From positions 62,001 to 126,000 of the forward strand of contig NZ_BMZO01000012.1 of assembly GCF_014652835.1 (NCBI RefSeq): DNA of 64,000 nt, in the 5' to 3' direction. Origin of the DNA: Limoniibacter endophyticus. Lineage in GTDB: Bacteria > Pseudomonadota > Alphaproteobacteria > Rhizobiales > Rhizobiaceae. Of this stretch, positions 19,436-29,508 are shown one piece after another. The notes beneath the pieces are model-generated. The model worked only from the letters and a program-made list of their open reading frames with translations, searched no databases and was not told where the DNA came from. Each line of letters opens with the position of its first letter. Position 1 is the stretch's first letter. Both the position numbers and the translations under genes were made by a program.

Positions 19436-20809
19436 GTGAACCATACCAGATGCGCCGCGCACACAGATCTGAGGGCTCCCAGACTTTTGGCATATGCGCT
19501 CCCCGCCCTGCCGCTGGCCCTGCTCAGTCTGCCCTTTTATGCGACCATTCCGATCGTTTATGCCGAAGAGATCGGGCTTTCGCCCGCTTCTATCGGTTTC
19601 GTGCTGGCGCTGGCCCTTCTTTTAGGAGTTTTCACCGATCCGTTGATTGGGCTGCTGAGCGACAACGACGCGCGTTGGCTCGGTTCGTGGAGCGATCTCG
19701 GCCGCCGTCGCGGCTTTTTTGCAATCTCGCTGCCCATCACCGCTATCGCGGCGTTGATGATACTTTGGCCCTCTGCCAATGCCGGTATTATCTATTTCGC
19801 CTTTTGGGCCGCACTCCTGTCCATAGGCCAATCTGCAACCATGCTGCCCTATGCGGCCTGGGGGGCCGAGCTTGCGACCGATTACGAGGGAAGGGTGCGG
19901 GTTTCTGCTTATCGCGAAGCGACCGCTCTCGGCGGAATCTCGATTATTCTGGCGCTTCCCTTCTTCTTGGATTTTGCCACTCCGCTCGAGGACTTCTCCG
20001 CGTTGGCAGCAGTTGCCCTTTTCATCCTGATCGGCTTGCCGCTCTTGGGCGTTCTGGCCATTTCGAAATTGCCTGAACCGCAAAACCGTTCTTCATGTCA
20101 ACTGGCATTTGTGGAAGGCTTGCGCGCAGTCTCCGAAAACCGGCCCTTTGTGCGGCTGCTAGCCGCTTATTTCATCAACGGCCTCGCAAACGGCGTTCCT
20201 GCCACGCTTCTTCTATATTTCATAGTGTACCGGGTCGGGAGACCGGACATGCAGGGAGCAGTGCTTTTTGTCTGCTGCCTTGCGGCTTTTGCGGGCGTGC
20301 CGCTTGCACTGGGCGCCGCCAAGCTGTTTGGCAAGCACAAGGCGTGGTGCCTCGCGATGATTATCTCCTGCGCGGCTTTCACATTGACTGGGTTCTTGAA
20401 AGAGGGCGAGTTCGGCGTGTTCATCGCTCTCAGCGTTGTTACCGGCTTCATGCTGGGGTTTGATCTGTCACTGCCGCCAGCCATACAGGCAGATGTCATC
20501 GACAGTGACACTGCAACATCCGGCTCACAGCGCACGGGCTTCTATTTTTCCCTGTGGGGCTTGGCGACAAAAGGCTCGCTTGCCCTTGCTGTTGGTCTTG
20601 TCTTTCCCGCTCTGGCTCTCGCTGGCTTCGATCCGGTGGCGCAGGTGAAGACAGAAGAAAGCCTTCTGGCGCTTACGGCGCTCTACGCCTGGCTCCCGCC
20701 GGTGCTGAAGGCCTTTGCCGTGAGCCTTATGTGGAACTTTCCGATTGACCAGGAGGAACAGATGCGGCTGGAGCGCGTCATTCAGCGCAGTTCCCGCGGT
20801 GTCCGCTAA
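19436..20809 (+). CDS. MFS transporter, GPH (MelB-like sugar:cation symporter) type
   Basis: 457 residues with about 12 hydrophobic segments. The N-terminal pattern FTDPLIGLLSDNDARWLGSWSDLGRRRGFF is typical of the glycoside-pentoside-hexuronide family, with the conserved loop 2-3 DP...G.LSD..R...GRRR. The central loop lies near residue 220 (KLPEPQNRSS). The substrate is unknown. The GTG at 19436 has a stop codon directly before it and no ribosome site of its own, so translation probably depends on the short upstream frame. Confidence 0.8.
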   Translation: MNHTRCAAHTDLRAPRLLAYALPALPLALLSLPFYATIPIVYAEEIGLSPASIGFVLALALLLGVFTDPLIGLLSDNDARWLGSWSDLGRRRGFFAISLPITAIAALMILWPSANAGIIYFAFWAALLSIGQSATMLPYAAWGAELATDYEGRVRVSAYREATALGGISIILALPFFLDFATPLEDFSALAAVALFILIGLPLLGVLAISKLPEPQNRSSCQLAFVEGLRAVSENRPFVRLLAAYFINGLANGVPATLLLYFIVYRVGRPDMQGAVLFVCCLAAFAGVPLALGAAKLFGKHKAWCLAMIISCAAFTLTGFLKEGEFGVFIALSVVTGFMLGFDLSLPPAIQADVIDSDTATSGSQRTGFYFSLWGLATKGSLALAVGLVFPALALAGFDPVAQVKTEESLLALTALYAWLPPVLKAFAVSLMWNFPIDQEEQMRLERVIQRSSRGVR

Positions 20810-20990
20810 TCATTAAACATCGTGTTAATACCACTTTAAATCGCCGCATTTACGGTTCAGATGCTCGCGAGCGCGCGTGTCAGGAATTGTTGTACCTTTC
20901 GACGCACGCTATCTCGTTGGAATAACGCGTGAAATCTCCGAGGACGGGTAGTCTCGAGATGAGACATGCGCAGGGGTAATTACACAGGCA

Positions 20991-23156
20991 ATGGCAAGAA
21001 AACCGAGTGATCACCGCATTGAACCGAGTTTCGACGATCGTGACGAGCGGATCGAAGAGGACGGTTTCGTTGCGCAGGCGGAGGACCGGATCATGCCATC
21101 CAAGACAAAAGGCAAACGCGTTTCATCGCGCAAGAGCGGAAGCCGAGGCAAGCAGCCGCGCCGGCATAAGCGCTCCCGGGGATCGATCTTTGGTCGTCTG
21201 ATCTATTGGGGCTTCATCGCCTGTATCTGGGGCGGAGTAGCTCTGGTCGGCCTCATCGTCTACTACGGCGCGAAAATGCCTTCGGTTGCGAACTGGGAGA
21301 TACCGGATCGTCCGCCGAATGTGCGCATTGTCTCCGTCGATAAGCAGCTGATAGCCAATCGTGGCATGACTGGCGGCGAGGCTGTGGGGCTGCACGAGAT
21401 GTCGCCCTATATCGCGGAAGCCGTTATCGCTATCGAGGATCGCCGCTTCTATTCCCATTTCGGCGTGGATCTTATAGGTCTTGGCCGCGCCATGGCTGAA
21501 AACCTGACACAAGGCCGTTTGTCGCAAGGCGGTTCGACGCTGACGCAGCAGCTTGCCAAGAACCTGTTCCTGAAGCCTGATCGCACTATTGAACGCAAGG
21601 TACAGGAGGCCATGCTCGCCATCTGGCTGGAGCGTGAATATTCGAAGGATCAGATACTGGAGATGTATCTGAACCGGGTCTATTTCGGCTCGGGAGCCTA
21701 TGGCGTCGAGGCCGCGTCGCGGCGCTATTTTCAGAAATCTGCCAAAGATGTGACGCTGGCGGAGGCTGCCCTGCTGGCCGGCCTTCTTAAGGCGCCTTCG
21801 CGCCTTTCACCTGCACGCGATCCGGAAGCGGCCAATGCGCGCGCCCAACTCGTCCTGACGGCGATGCGCCAGGAAGGCATGATCGATGATGGCCAGCTGA
21901 AAGCCGCAGTCAGCGCGCCGGCCAGCCGCGCAGCCGCCTATTGGACCGGGTCGGAACATTATGTAGCGGACAAGGTGATGGAGGTGCTGCCTGATCTCAT
22001 TGGTGAGGTGCGCAGCGACCTTATCGTTGAATCGACCGTCGACATGACGTTGCAGAAGATCGCCGAAAAATCTATCCGCAACCTGATCGACAAGGACGGC
22101 AAGGCCAAGAAGGTCAGCCAGGGTGCGCTGGTTTCCATCGACAATTCCGGCGCCGTTCGTGCCCTTGTCGGCGGTTACGATTATTCCGACAGCCAGTTCG
22201 ACCGCGCGTCTGAAGCACGGCGCCAGCCGGGTTCCGCGTTCAAGCCCTTCGTCTATCTTGCGGCCATCGAACAGGGCCGCACGCCGATGTCGATGCGCAA
22301 CGATGCACCCATCACCATTGGCAACTGGACCCCGAAGAATTACGGCGGCAAGTATTATGGCCAGGTGACGCTGACGACGGCGCTGGCAAAATCGTTGAAC
22401 TCGGTCGCCGCGCAACTCGCAATGGAAGTCGGTCCACAGACGGTCGTCGAGGCGGCGCAACGCATGGGCATCCAGTCGCCGCTGCAATCGAACATCTCGA
22501 TCTCACTAGGTACATCGGAAGTCACGCCGCTCGAACTTACGGCAGCCTATGTGCCATTCGCCAACGGTGGCTATCGTCCCGAAATACATTTCGTCCAGCG
22601 CGTTACCACATCGTCAGGCGAGGTTCTCTACGAGGCAAAGAACGTGGCCACGCGCGTCCTCAGCCCCGAAGTCGTGGGCATGATGAATGCTATGATGACC
22701 AAGACGATCGAGGAAGGTACCGGCCATCGTGGTCAGTTCGGATGGCCAGCCGCCGGCAAGACGGGCACCTCGCAGAACTCGCGCGATGCCTGGTTCGTCG
22801 GCTACACTTCCAACCTGACAACCGGCGTCTGGTTCGGCAATGATGATAATAAGCCTATGGATCGGGTTACCGGAGGGGCTCTGCCTACCGCCGCATGGCA
22901 TGATTTCATGGCGGCAGCTCACGAGGGCGTGCAGGTTGCCGCGCTGCCTGGGGAGTGGAACGGTAATTCTGTCGATACGATCAGCGATGCGATCCAAGCG
23001 ATTCTCGACCAGGCACCCCCGGAGAGTGGCGCTTATACGGTTCCGGACAACGGTCAGACCGGTTCGATAGCACCGGTTCCTCCGGTCGACATAGGCGGCG
23101 GAACGGGCGCATCGCACGAAGTCAGCATCATGGATGTCATATTGGGCCGTCAGTAG
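20991..23156 (+). CDS. Class A penicillin-binding protein (PBP1A family)
   Basis: 721 residues. A basic cytoplasmic tail (1-65, rich in K/R) leads to one membrane segment (about 70-95) and a GT51 transglycosylase domain. GT51 motifs are EDRRFYSHFGVD, GGSTLTQQLAKNLFL and LEMYLNRVYFGSGAYG. The transpeptidase domain has active-site SAFK (in RQPGSAFKPF), SLN (KSLNS) and KTGTS. It polymerises and crosslinks peptidoglycan. An acidic/proline C-terminal tail follows the catalytic core. The gene stands alone, 180 bases after the MFS gene. Confidence 0.93.
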   Translation: MARKPSDHRIEPSFDDRDERIEEDGFVAQAEDRIMPSKTKGKRVSSRKSGSRGKQPRRHKRSRGSIFGRLIYWGFIACIWGGVALVGLIVYYGAKMPSVANWEIPDRPPNVRIVSVDKQLIANRGMTGGEAVGLHEMSPYIAEAVIAIEDRRFYSHFGVDLIGLGRAMAENLTQGRLSQGGSTLTQQLAKNLFLKPDRTIERKVQEAMLAIWLEREYSKDQILEMYLNRVYFGSGAYGVEAASRRYFQKSAKDVTLAEAALLAGLLKAPSRLSPARDPEAANARAQLVLTAMRQEGMIDDGQLKAAVSAPASRAAAYWTGSEHYVADKVMEVLPDLIGEVRSDLIVESTVDMTLQKIAEKSIRNLIDKDGKAKKVSQGALVSIDNSGAVRALVGGYDYSDSQFDRASEARRQPGSAFKPFVYLAAIEQGRTPMSMRNDAPITIGNWTPKNYGGKYYGQVTLTTALAKSLNSVAAQLAMEVGPQTVVEAAQRMGIQSPLQSNISISLGTSEVTPLELTAAYVPFANGGYRPEIHFVQRVTTSSGEVLYEAKNVATRVLSPEVVGMMNAMMTKTIEEGTGHRGQFGWPAAGKTGTSQNSRDAWFVGYTSNLTTGVWFGNDDNKPMDRVTGGALPTAAWHDFMAAAHEGVQVAALPGEWNGNSVDTISDAIQAILDQAPPESGAYTVPDNGQTGSIAPVPPVDIGGGTGASHEVSIMDVILGRQ

Positions 23157-23251
23157 CGCGGTAGGCGCTGCTGCTTGCATGATTGCATATCTATGAATAA
23201 GTTCGCGCGCGATAGTGCACCCTTTGGGGGCCCATTTTGCGAAAGCAGTTG

Positions 23252-24472
23252 ATGTATTATCGCGTATTTGCCCTGTCGCAGTCTGTCCTGCAGCCTTTTC
23301 GTGCCTACGCCGAAACGGCCCGTGCATTCTATTCCGATCCGGCAAATCCGTTGTCTGAAACGCTCTTCGGCCGCTCCATGGTGGCTGGAGCGGAGCTTTT
23401 CGAACGCTCTACCCGCCGTTATGACAAGCCAGCGTTCGATATCGCCGAAGTGACCGTCGGAGGACAAGCTTTCGCCGTGGAGCAAACGACGGTGTGGCAA
23501 AAGCCCTTTTGCCATCTCCGGCATTTTGTTTGCAAGGGGCGAGAGCACCCGGCTCCGCGCCTGCTGATCGTGGCACCCATGTCAGGTCATCACGCAACGC
23601 TTTTGCGGGGGACGGTGGAAGATATGCTTCCCTATGCGGATGTATTCATCACCGATTGGATTGATGCTCGACAGGTGCCCTTATCCGCAGGGCGCTTTGG
23701 CCTCGATGAGTATATTGACTACGTGATAGATATTCTCTCCTTCCTTGGTAAGGACACGCATGTCTTGGCTGTCTGTCAGCCTTCTGTTCCAGTATTGGCG
23801 GCAGTGGCTGTCATGGAAGCGCGCAACGAGCCCGCCAGCCCCAGATCGATGACATTGATAGGCGGCCCCATTGATCCTCGAGTCAATCCGACCGCTGTGA
23901 ACAAGCTTGCACAGGAGCGTGGCACCGAGTGGTTTGCCGAAAACGTCGTGATGGACGTTCCAGGGGGAGAGCCGGGTGCTGGCCGCGCCGTTTATCCAGG
24001 TTTCCTGCAACTTGCGGGTTTCGTGGGCATGAATTTCGACCGGCACCTCCATGCACATCAGGATTTCTTTCGTCATCTTGTGCAAGGCGACGAGGATGGG
24101 GCTGAGAAACACCGTCGTTTCTATGATGAATATATGGCCGTCATGGATCTTTCGGCCGAGTTCTATCTGGAGACAGTGGATGCCGTCTTCGTTCGCCACC
24201 TTCTGCCGAAGGGCGAAATGACCTACCGCGGCAACCGCGTTGATCCTGCCGCGATAAGGCGCTGCGCCCTCCTTACCATCGAGGGCGAAAAGGATGATAT
24301 TTCAGGCGTCGGACAGACGCGTGCCGCGCATGAACTATGCGTGAATATTCCCCCACATCGTCAGCATTATCATCTGCAAGCCGAAGCCGGCCATTACGGC
24401 GTGTTTAACGGTTCCCGTTTCCGTCGCGAGATTGCGCCGCTCATCTCCGAATTTTTGCAAACCAACCCCTGA
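23252..24472 (+). CDS. phaZ: Intracellular polyhydroxyalkanoate depolymerase
   Basis: 406 residues from the ATG at 23252 (a TTG 15 bases earlier is less likely). It is an alpha/beta hydrolase of the PhaZ1/PHB-depolymerase family. The nucleophile region VCQPSVPVL uses Cys where lipases use Ser, as in Ralstonia PhaZ1. EGEKDDISG carries the acid and AEAGHYGVFNG the His. It mobilises stored poly-3-hydroxybutyrate granules. No PHA synthase or phasin gene lies nearby. Confidence 0.88.
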   Translation: MYYRVFALSQSVLQPFRAYAETARAFYSDPANPLSETLFGRSMVAGAELFERSTRRYDKPAFDIAEVTVGGQAFAVEQTTVWQKPFCHLRHFVCKGREHPAPRLLIVAPMSGHHATLLRGTVEDMLPYADVFITDWIDARQVPLSAGRFGLDEYIDYVIDILSFLGKDTHVLAVCQPSVPVLAAVAVMEARNEPASPRSMTLIGGPIDPRVNPTAVNKLAQERGTEWFAENVVMDVPGGEPGAGRAVYPGFLQLAGFVGMNFDRHLHAHQDFFRHLVQGDEDGAEKHRRFYDEYMAVMDLSAEFYLETVDAVFVRHLLPKGEMTYRGNRVDPAAIRRCALLTIEGEKDDISGVGQTRAAHELCVNIPPHRQHYHLQAEAGHYGVFNGSRFRREIAPLISEFLQTNP

Positions 24473-24541
24473 CCGGCACTGGAACTCATGGAAAACTACC
24501 GCGTTTCTTCCGTTGAACTCCCGAAAACCCATGGAAGGTAT

Positions 24542-25009
24542 ATGCTTATCAAGCCTCTCATCGTCGCGCCTGTATTGGTACTTATTTCAGCTCTCGCCAG
24601 CTACGCACCTGCTCAGGGCATCAATAGTCAGGAATCGATCGACAAAATTGTCGGCACGCCCGTGGAGACGAAGACCGAGAAGGCGGAGGACGATCTGGGT
24701 CACATCCTGACTCTTATGGACAATTCGGAGGTGGTGCTATCTGAGGTGCGCAAGCGCACGAAGCTGGACCAGCTTGAAATTGTTTATCTGCAGGACGTCG
24801 GCATGACGAGTATGCCCGAGGCGATCCAGAAAAAGCAGGAAGAGCGAAAGGCGGAAATACTCGCACTTCAACAGACGATCGAAGGCAACGCCATGTTCTA
24901 TCACGCGATCGATTCTCGCGGAATTCTGCTCCGTGACATCCTTGCAATCGAGTTTCTCAATCGGGATCGCGTAGTGATATATGCGGCCGGCAACAATCCA
25001 GGAAGCTGA
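24542..25009 (+). CDS. Secreted hypothetical protein
   Basis: 155 residues from the ATG at 24542, preceded by GGAAGG (24533-24538). It has a clear Sec signal peptide (LIVAPVLVLISALASYAPAQG). The mature part is mostly charged helix (VVLSEVRKRTKLDQLEIVYL; KKQEERKAEILALQQTIEG) and ends in a hydrophobic-rich strand region. I do not recognise the family. An ATG at 24488 would put 18 extra residues before the signal peptide. It lies 69 bases after phaZ on the same strand; no functional link is implied. Confidence 0.7.
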   Translation: MLIKPLIVAPVLVLISALASYAPAQGINSQESIDKIVGTPVETKTEKAEDDLGHILTLMDNSEVVLSEVRKRTKLDQLEIVYLQDVGMTSMPEAIQKKQEERKAEILALQQTIEGNAMFYHAIDSRGILLRDILAIEFLNRDRVVIYAAGNNPGS

Positions 25010-25046
25010 ATTTCATAAACAATATATAAGAATTAGGTTTATCTAA

Positions 25047-25096
25047 ACAGATCTGTCATTTTTGACTATTGACGACAGGTAAAACAAGAAACCTGT
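25047..25096. promoter_or_regulatory. Two palindromes upstream of the LuxR-type gene
   Basis: ACAGATCTGT (25047-25056) is a perfect 10-bp palindrome. ACAGGT (25075-25080) and ACCTGT (25091-25096) form a dyad with a 10-base spacer. The half-sites match those of lux boxes (ACCTGT/ACAGGT) but point the other way, so binding by the adjacent LuxR-type protein is a hypothesis. The region (25010-25210) is notably AT-rich. Confidence 0.35.
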
Positions 25097-25210
25097 GGAA
25101 GACTCGACTGCATTTGACTTAGAAAAATATAAAAAAATCCAAGAGGGAATTTTTCAGTAATTCGCGTATGTCGTACAGGCGGCATCGCTGACTTAGCGTG
25201 GCGGTGTGGA

Positions 25211-25960
25211 ATGGGGCGTTTCGACAAGACACTTGAATTTATTGCGCGTTTGCAAAACGCGCAAACGGTGAAGACGGTCAACGCGACCTTGCTGTCGCTT
25301 ATACAGCCTTTCGGGCTCGACTATTGTATCGCAGCAATCATCCCGCAAACGGGAAGATTGCCGACCAGCCGGCGGCGTCTACAGTCGCACATTCTATTCT
25401 CGAGCTGGCCTTCCGAGTGGCAGACACAATATGAGCGTGCCCGCTATATCCAACGTGATCCGCTGGTAAAGCGCTTCCAATGTGCCCCTGCGCCGTTTCG
25501 GTGGTCTGACGAGAGCGTGCGCGCCCTGATCAATGATGATCTTGGAGCTGCGACTCTGATGGATGAGGCACGTGACCATGGTTTGAAGGACGGGCTAGGC
25601 TTCGTCGTCGATACTCTGGACGGGCGCAGAGTTGCAGTGAGTTTCGCAGGCGAGAATGCGGATCTTTCACCTGCGGAACGCAGCGTGCTCAACCTGATTA
25701 GCGTTTATGCGGTCGGCAAGGCAATGGAAATTCTCGATGGGAAAAATCGGGTTGCCTTTGGCTTGCTCGGTCTGACCCTGCGCGAGGTCGAATGCCTGAA
25801 TTGGGCATCGCATGGCAAGAGCGAATGGGAAATAGGTCAGATTCTGGCTATTTCGGAACACACGGCAGAAAAGCACCTCGCCAGCGCGAAAGTAAAGCTG
25901 CGCGCAGCAACGCGCGCGCAGGCTGTTTCGGAGGCTATGCGCCTGGGGTTGATCCGGTAG
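25211..25960 (+). CDS. LuxR-family quorum-sensing-type regulator
   Basis: 249 residues. The N-terminal autoinducer-binding domain (about 15-165) keeps the usual W and D positions (FSSWPSEWQTQYERARYIQRDPLV; PFRWSD). The C-terminal LuxR HTH (about 180-245) is GLTLREVECLNWASHGKSEWEIGQILAISEHTAEKHL in outline. It resembles the Brucella BabR/BlxR and VjbR regulators; which ortholog it is cannot be settled here. No luxI-type synthase is in the window, so it may be a solo receptor. It is convergent with hslO (17 bases apart). Confidence 0.85.
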   Translation: MGRFDKTLEFIARLQNAQTVKTVNATLLSLIQPFGLDYCIAAIIPQTGRLPTSRRRLQSHILFSSWPSEWQTQYERARYIQRDPLVKRFQCAPAPFRWSDESVRALINDDLGAATLMDEARDHGLKDGLGFVVDTLDGRRVAVSFAGENADLSPAERSVLNLISVYAVGKAMEILDGKNRVAFGLLGLTLREVECLNWASHGKSEWEIGQILAISEHTAEKHLASAKVKLRAATRAQAVSEAMRLGLIR

Positions 25961-25977
25961 TTGCGGGCCAGCTCCCG

Positions 25978-26952
25978 TCAGCGGAAATCTGAAGCCGGAA
26001 AGCTGTATCGCGTCGAACAGAACTCGCAGTCAACGTGAACCTGACCGTCGGCTTCGGTGCTTTCATCCAGCTCCTCAGCCGTGAAGCCGCTGAGTATGCC
26101 GCGGATTTTCTCTTCAGAGCAGGAGCATTTATCCAGAACGGTCTGTCCTTCGAATACCCGAACCCCCTGCTCGTGGAACAGACGGAACAGGAGGCGTTCC
26201 GGCCGGATGGACGGATCTATCAGTTCGTCAGCCTCGATCGTCGAAATCAGCGCCATGGCCTCCTGCCACGCTGCATCCGGCTCGTAATTTTTCTCCTGTT
26301 CGTCATCGCTGCCGCTTGGTAGATCGGCCATGCGCATTCGCTCGGGTGCCTGCGGCAGGAACTGGGCGATCAGTCCGCCGGCCCGCCATTCCTCCGTACC
26401 CCCAGGAAGCATCATTCGGGCAACAGCCATCTTTACGTCGGTAGGGATCTGTTCCGACTGGCGGAAATAGGTGCGGGCCACCTCTTCAAGCGTAGAGCCG
26501 TCGAGGGCAACGACACCCTGGTAGCGGCTCGTATGTGCCCCTTGGTCGATAGTCATGGCCAGAACGCCGGCACCTAGAAGTTCGTGCGGCGCGTCCTTCC
26601 TGGCAGCGACCGCTTCCGCCAGACGCTCCGCATCGAAGCGGGCATAGGCGCGCACCGCATCCGGACTTGCAAAGTCGGCAACCAGCAGGTCGACGGGGCC
26701 ATCGGATCGTGTCTGCACTATGAACTTGCCGTCGAATTTCATCGCTGTCCCGATCAAGACCGTCATCAGGATAGCTTCGGCGAGAAGACGCGCCACCGGT
26801 TCGGGATATTGATGGCGCGCCATGATGGAATTGAGCATCGGGCCGATCTGCACAGCGCGACCGCGCACGTCTAGCGGCTCCACGGCAAAAGGCACGACAT
26901 GATCGTCGCGGGAATATTCGAGGTCGCCAAGAGATGGCTGCGTATCGGTCAC
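25978..26952 (-). CDS. hslO: Redox-regulated chaperone Hsp33
   Basis: 324 residues from a GTG. The C-terminal zinc switch has CSC (near 280) and CEFC (near 310), giving the four Cys that release zinc and form disulfides under oxidation. Typical core stretches are EAILMTVLIGTAMKFDGKF and QGVVALDGSTLEEVARTYF. The holdase protects proteins during oxidative heat stress. It lies 142 bases after argF on the same strand and may be read from the arg promoter. Confidence 0.93.
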   Translation of the reverse strand: MTDTQPSLGDLEYSRDDHVVPFAVEPLDVRGRAVQIGPMLNSIMARHQYPEPVARLLAEAILMTVLIGTAMKFDGKFIVQTRSDGPVDLLVADFASPDAVRAYARFDAERLAEAVAARKDAPHELLGAGVLAMTIDQGAHTSRYQGVVALDGSTLEEVARTYFRQSEQIPTDVKMAVARMMLPGGTEEWRAGGLIAQFLPQAPERMRMADLPSGSDDEQEKNYEPDAAWQEAMALISTIEADELIDPSIRPERLLFRLFHEQGVRVFEGQTVLDKCSCSEEKIRGILSGFTAEELDESTEADGQVHVDCEFCSTRYSFPASDFR

Positions 26953-27094
26953 GGCTTTAGGTCCTGCACGGAATGGTTCAATGATTTTGTCCCACGCCGA
27001 GGCGAAGCGGAAGGCTGTCTCAATTCGACGGGACAGATCTGATGCCTTTCAAGGAAGTACCAGATCCGGCAGATAGTGCGCTCCCTGCCCTGGA

Positions 27095-28006
27095 TCAAGC
27101 ACCTAGACAGTAGGCAAGCACCGCGCGCTGCGCATGCATCCGGTTCTCCGCTTCGTCGAACACCACGGAATGAGGGCCGTCGATGACAGAGTCGGTGACT
27201 TCTTCCCCGCGATGGGCTGGCAGGCAGTGCATGAACAGCGCGTCGGGACTGGCAAGCGCCATCAGTTCGTCATTGACCTGATAAGGCTGGAAGACGTTAT
27301 GGCCTCGCGCCTTATGCTCCTGGCCCATGGAAACCCAGGTATCGGTCACGATGCAGTCGGATCCCGTTACGGCATCCTTGGCAGAGCGGAACATCTCGAC
27401 GCGTCCACCATTTTCTTTTGCCCATGCAATGAAACGCTCGTCGGGTTCGCTTCCTGCCGGCACGGCGATATTGAGACGGAAGGAGAAGCGGGCGGAGGCT
27501 TCGACCAGCGAATGCAGCACGTTATTGCCGTCGCCCGTCCAGGCGAACAGCTTGTCCTTCACCGGTCCGCGGTGTTCTTCGAAGGTGAGGATGTCGGCCA
27601 TGATCTGGCACGGATGCGTATCGTCGGTCAGACCGTTAATGACGGGTACGGTAGCATGTTCGGCCATTTCCAGAAGACGGTCGTGCCGAGTCGTGCGGAT
27701 CATGATCGCATCAACGTAGCGCGACAGGACCTTGGCGGTGTCAGCAATGGTTTCCGAGCGTCCGAGCTGCATCTCGGCACCTGTCAGCATCAATGTCTCG
27801 CCACCGAGCTGGCGCATCGCCACGTCGAAGGAGACGCGGGTGCGCGTCGAAGCTTTCTCGAAGATCATGGCGAGGACCTTGCCCTCAAGCGGCTTGCTGC
27901 GCTCTCCGTTTTTTATCTTCGCCTTGCGTGCGGCGGCATCGTTGAGAATAGCCCGCAAGGTCTGGCCATCGGTCGCTGCGAGATCGAGAAAGTGACGAAC
28001 GCTCAT
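27095..28006 (-). CDS. argF: Ornithine carbamoyltransferase
   Basis: 303 residues. The carbamoyl phosphate motif is STRTR in [11 protein letters not shown], with HPCQ near 130 and the ornithine-site HCLPAHRG near 265. It makes citrulline in arginine biosynthesis. The start codon overlaps the argD stop by one base (TAATG), so argD-argF is one translationally coupled unit. Confidence 0.95.
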   Translation of the reverse strand: MSVRHFLDLAATDGQTLRAILNDAAARKAKIKNGERSKPLEGKVLAMIFEKASTRTRVSFDVAMRQLGGETLMLTGAEMQLGRSETIADTAKVLSRYVDAIMIRTTRHDRLLEMAEHATVPVINGLTDDTHPCQIMADILTFEEHRGPVKDKLFAWTGDGNNVLHSLVEASARFSFRLNIAVPAGSEPDERFIAWAKENGGRVEMFRSAKDAVTGSDCIVTDTWVSMGQEHKARGHNVFQPYQVNDELMALASPDALFMHCLPAHRGEEVTDSVIDGPHSVVFDEAENRMHAQRAVLAYCLGA

Positions 28007-29226
28007 TACACGGCTCCCTTGGCGCGTGCGCCCTTGGCTTCATTCTGGGCTTCGGTTTGCAATTTTTCGCAGGCGGTTCGAATACGGGCGATGGCCTCAC
28101 GTATGTCTTCGTCTGTTGCCGTCAATGGTGGCAGGAGGCGCACGACATTGTCACCAGCAGGCACGCAAAGAAGCTTCTCACCGGCGATAGCGTCCTTCAC
28201 CACGTTGTTGGGCAATACGCATTTCAGTCCCATGAGAAGGCCGACACCCCGAGCTTCCGATACGACGCCGGGGAAACTGTCGGCGATTTCCGCCAGCCCC
28301 TGCTTGAGAAGCAGCGCCTTACGGTTAACCTCGTCGAGGAAGCCTTCTTCAAGCACAATGTCCAGAACAGCGTTGCCGACGGCCATTGCAAGCGGATTGC
28401 CGCCGAACGTGGTACCATGTGTGCCGGGCACCATGGCATCCGACGCAGCAGCGGTGGCAAGGCATGCTCCCATCGGGAAACCACCACCAATACCCTTGGC
28501 GACGGCCATGATATCCGGTGCGATTCCGGACCATTCATGTGCAAATAATTTGCCGGTGCGGCCGACGCCGGTCTGAACCTCGTCGAAGATCAGGAGAAGG
28601 TCGTGTGCATCGCAGAGCGCACGGATTTCTTTGAGTATCTTTGGCGGAAAGGCTCTCACGCCGCCTTCGCCCTGCACCGGTTCAAGCAGAATGGCAGCGG
28701 TGTCAGCACCGATGACTGCCTTTAGCGCATCGAGATCGCCATAGGGGACCTGATCGAAGCCCTCCACTTTGGGGCCGAAACCTTCGAGATATTTTTCCTG
28801 GCCCCCGGCGGCAATCGTCGCCAGCGTGCGGCCATGAAAGGCCCCCTGTATTGTGACGATGCGGTAGCGGTTCGGCTGGCCCTTGGCGAAGAAATGGCGA
28901 CGCGCTGTCTTGATCGCGCATTCGAGCGCTTCCGCACCGGAATTGGTGAAAAAGACGCGGTCCGCAAATGTATTGGCAGCCAGGCGATCTGCAAGACGGC
29001 TCTGCTCCGGGATCTCGTAGAGATTGGAGACATGCCAGAGTTTTCCTGCTTGCTCCGTCAGCGCTGCAACAAGGTGCGGGTGCGCGTGGCCGAGTGAATT
29101 GACCGCGATGCCAGCCGCGAAATCGAGATATCGCTCGCCCTTGTCCGTCAGAAGCCAGCTTCCTTCACCTCGCTCGAATGTGAGCGGCAGGCGGGAGAAG
29201 GTCTGATACAGAGCGGTCGTACTCAT
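28006..29226 (-). CDS. argD: Acetylornithine aminotransferase
   Basis: 406 residues, class III PLP aminotransferase. Visible are [50 protein letters not shown] and the PLP lysine in [14 protein letters not shown]. It converts N-acetylglutamate semialdehyde to N-acetylornithine and may also serve as the DapC aminotransferase. It is the first gene of argD-argF. A hairpin with a U-tract lies about 145 bases upstream on the same strand. Confidence 0.93.
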   Translation of the reverse strand: MSTTALYQTFSRLPLTFERGEGSWLLTDKGERYLDFAAGIAVNSLGHAHPHLVAALTEQAGKLWHVSNLYEIPEQSRLADRLAANTFADRVFFTNSGAEALECAIKTARRHFFAKGQPNRYRIVTIQGAFHGRTLATIAAGGQEKYLEGFGPKVEGFDQVPYGDLDALKAVIGADTAAILLEPVQGEGGVRAFPPKILKEIRALCDAHDLLLIFDEVQTGVGRTGKLFAHEWSGIAPDIMAVAKGIGGGFPMGACLATAAASDAMVPGTHGTTFGGNPLAMAVGNAVLDIVLEEGFLDEVNRKALLLKQGLAEIADSFPGVVSEARGVGLLMGLKCVLPNNVVKDAIAGEKLLCVPAGDNVVRLLPPLTATDEDIREAIARIRTACEKLQTEAQNEAKGARAKGAV

Positions 29227-29370
29227 TGCATATCCCCGGTCAACATAAGCTGAAGCGCATCCACCGCTTCAGGAAAAGAGAGTCCAGCCAGCGGTTCGCA
29301 GGGCTAGCAGGCCTCTCGATGTGAGATGCGGCCTGATTGGATTTCTGTGGAGAAGCTCCTGCCGCAAACG

Positions 29371-29391
29371 AAAAAAACCGCCAGAAGGCGG
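29371..29391 (-). terminator. Terminator-like hairpin in the argD upstream region
   Basis: Read on the minus strand: CCGCC-TTCT-GGCGG (29391-29378) followed by seven T (29377-29371). It ends about 145 bases before argD. Just upstream on the same strand TTGACT, a 17-base spacer and AATAAA form a plausible promoter, so this hairpin would sit at the very 5' end of the argD transcript. It could be an attenuator, a 5' stabiliser, or the end of another short transcript. Confidence 0.55.
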
Positions 29392-29508
29392 CGCAAACTT
29401 TATTCCGGTTTTCGAAGATCAAGTCAACGCTTGCGTTCCGTCTCGCAAAATCTTCCTCGCAGCGAGTAGGACATCTTTCGTGCCAAGTTGTTGAAAACCT
29501 CGAAAAGC

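Noticed and set aside
27134-28576. 480-codon plus-strand frame across argF and argD
   Set aside because: It is antisense to two well-supported enzymes, and its composition is typical of a shadow frame.
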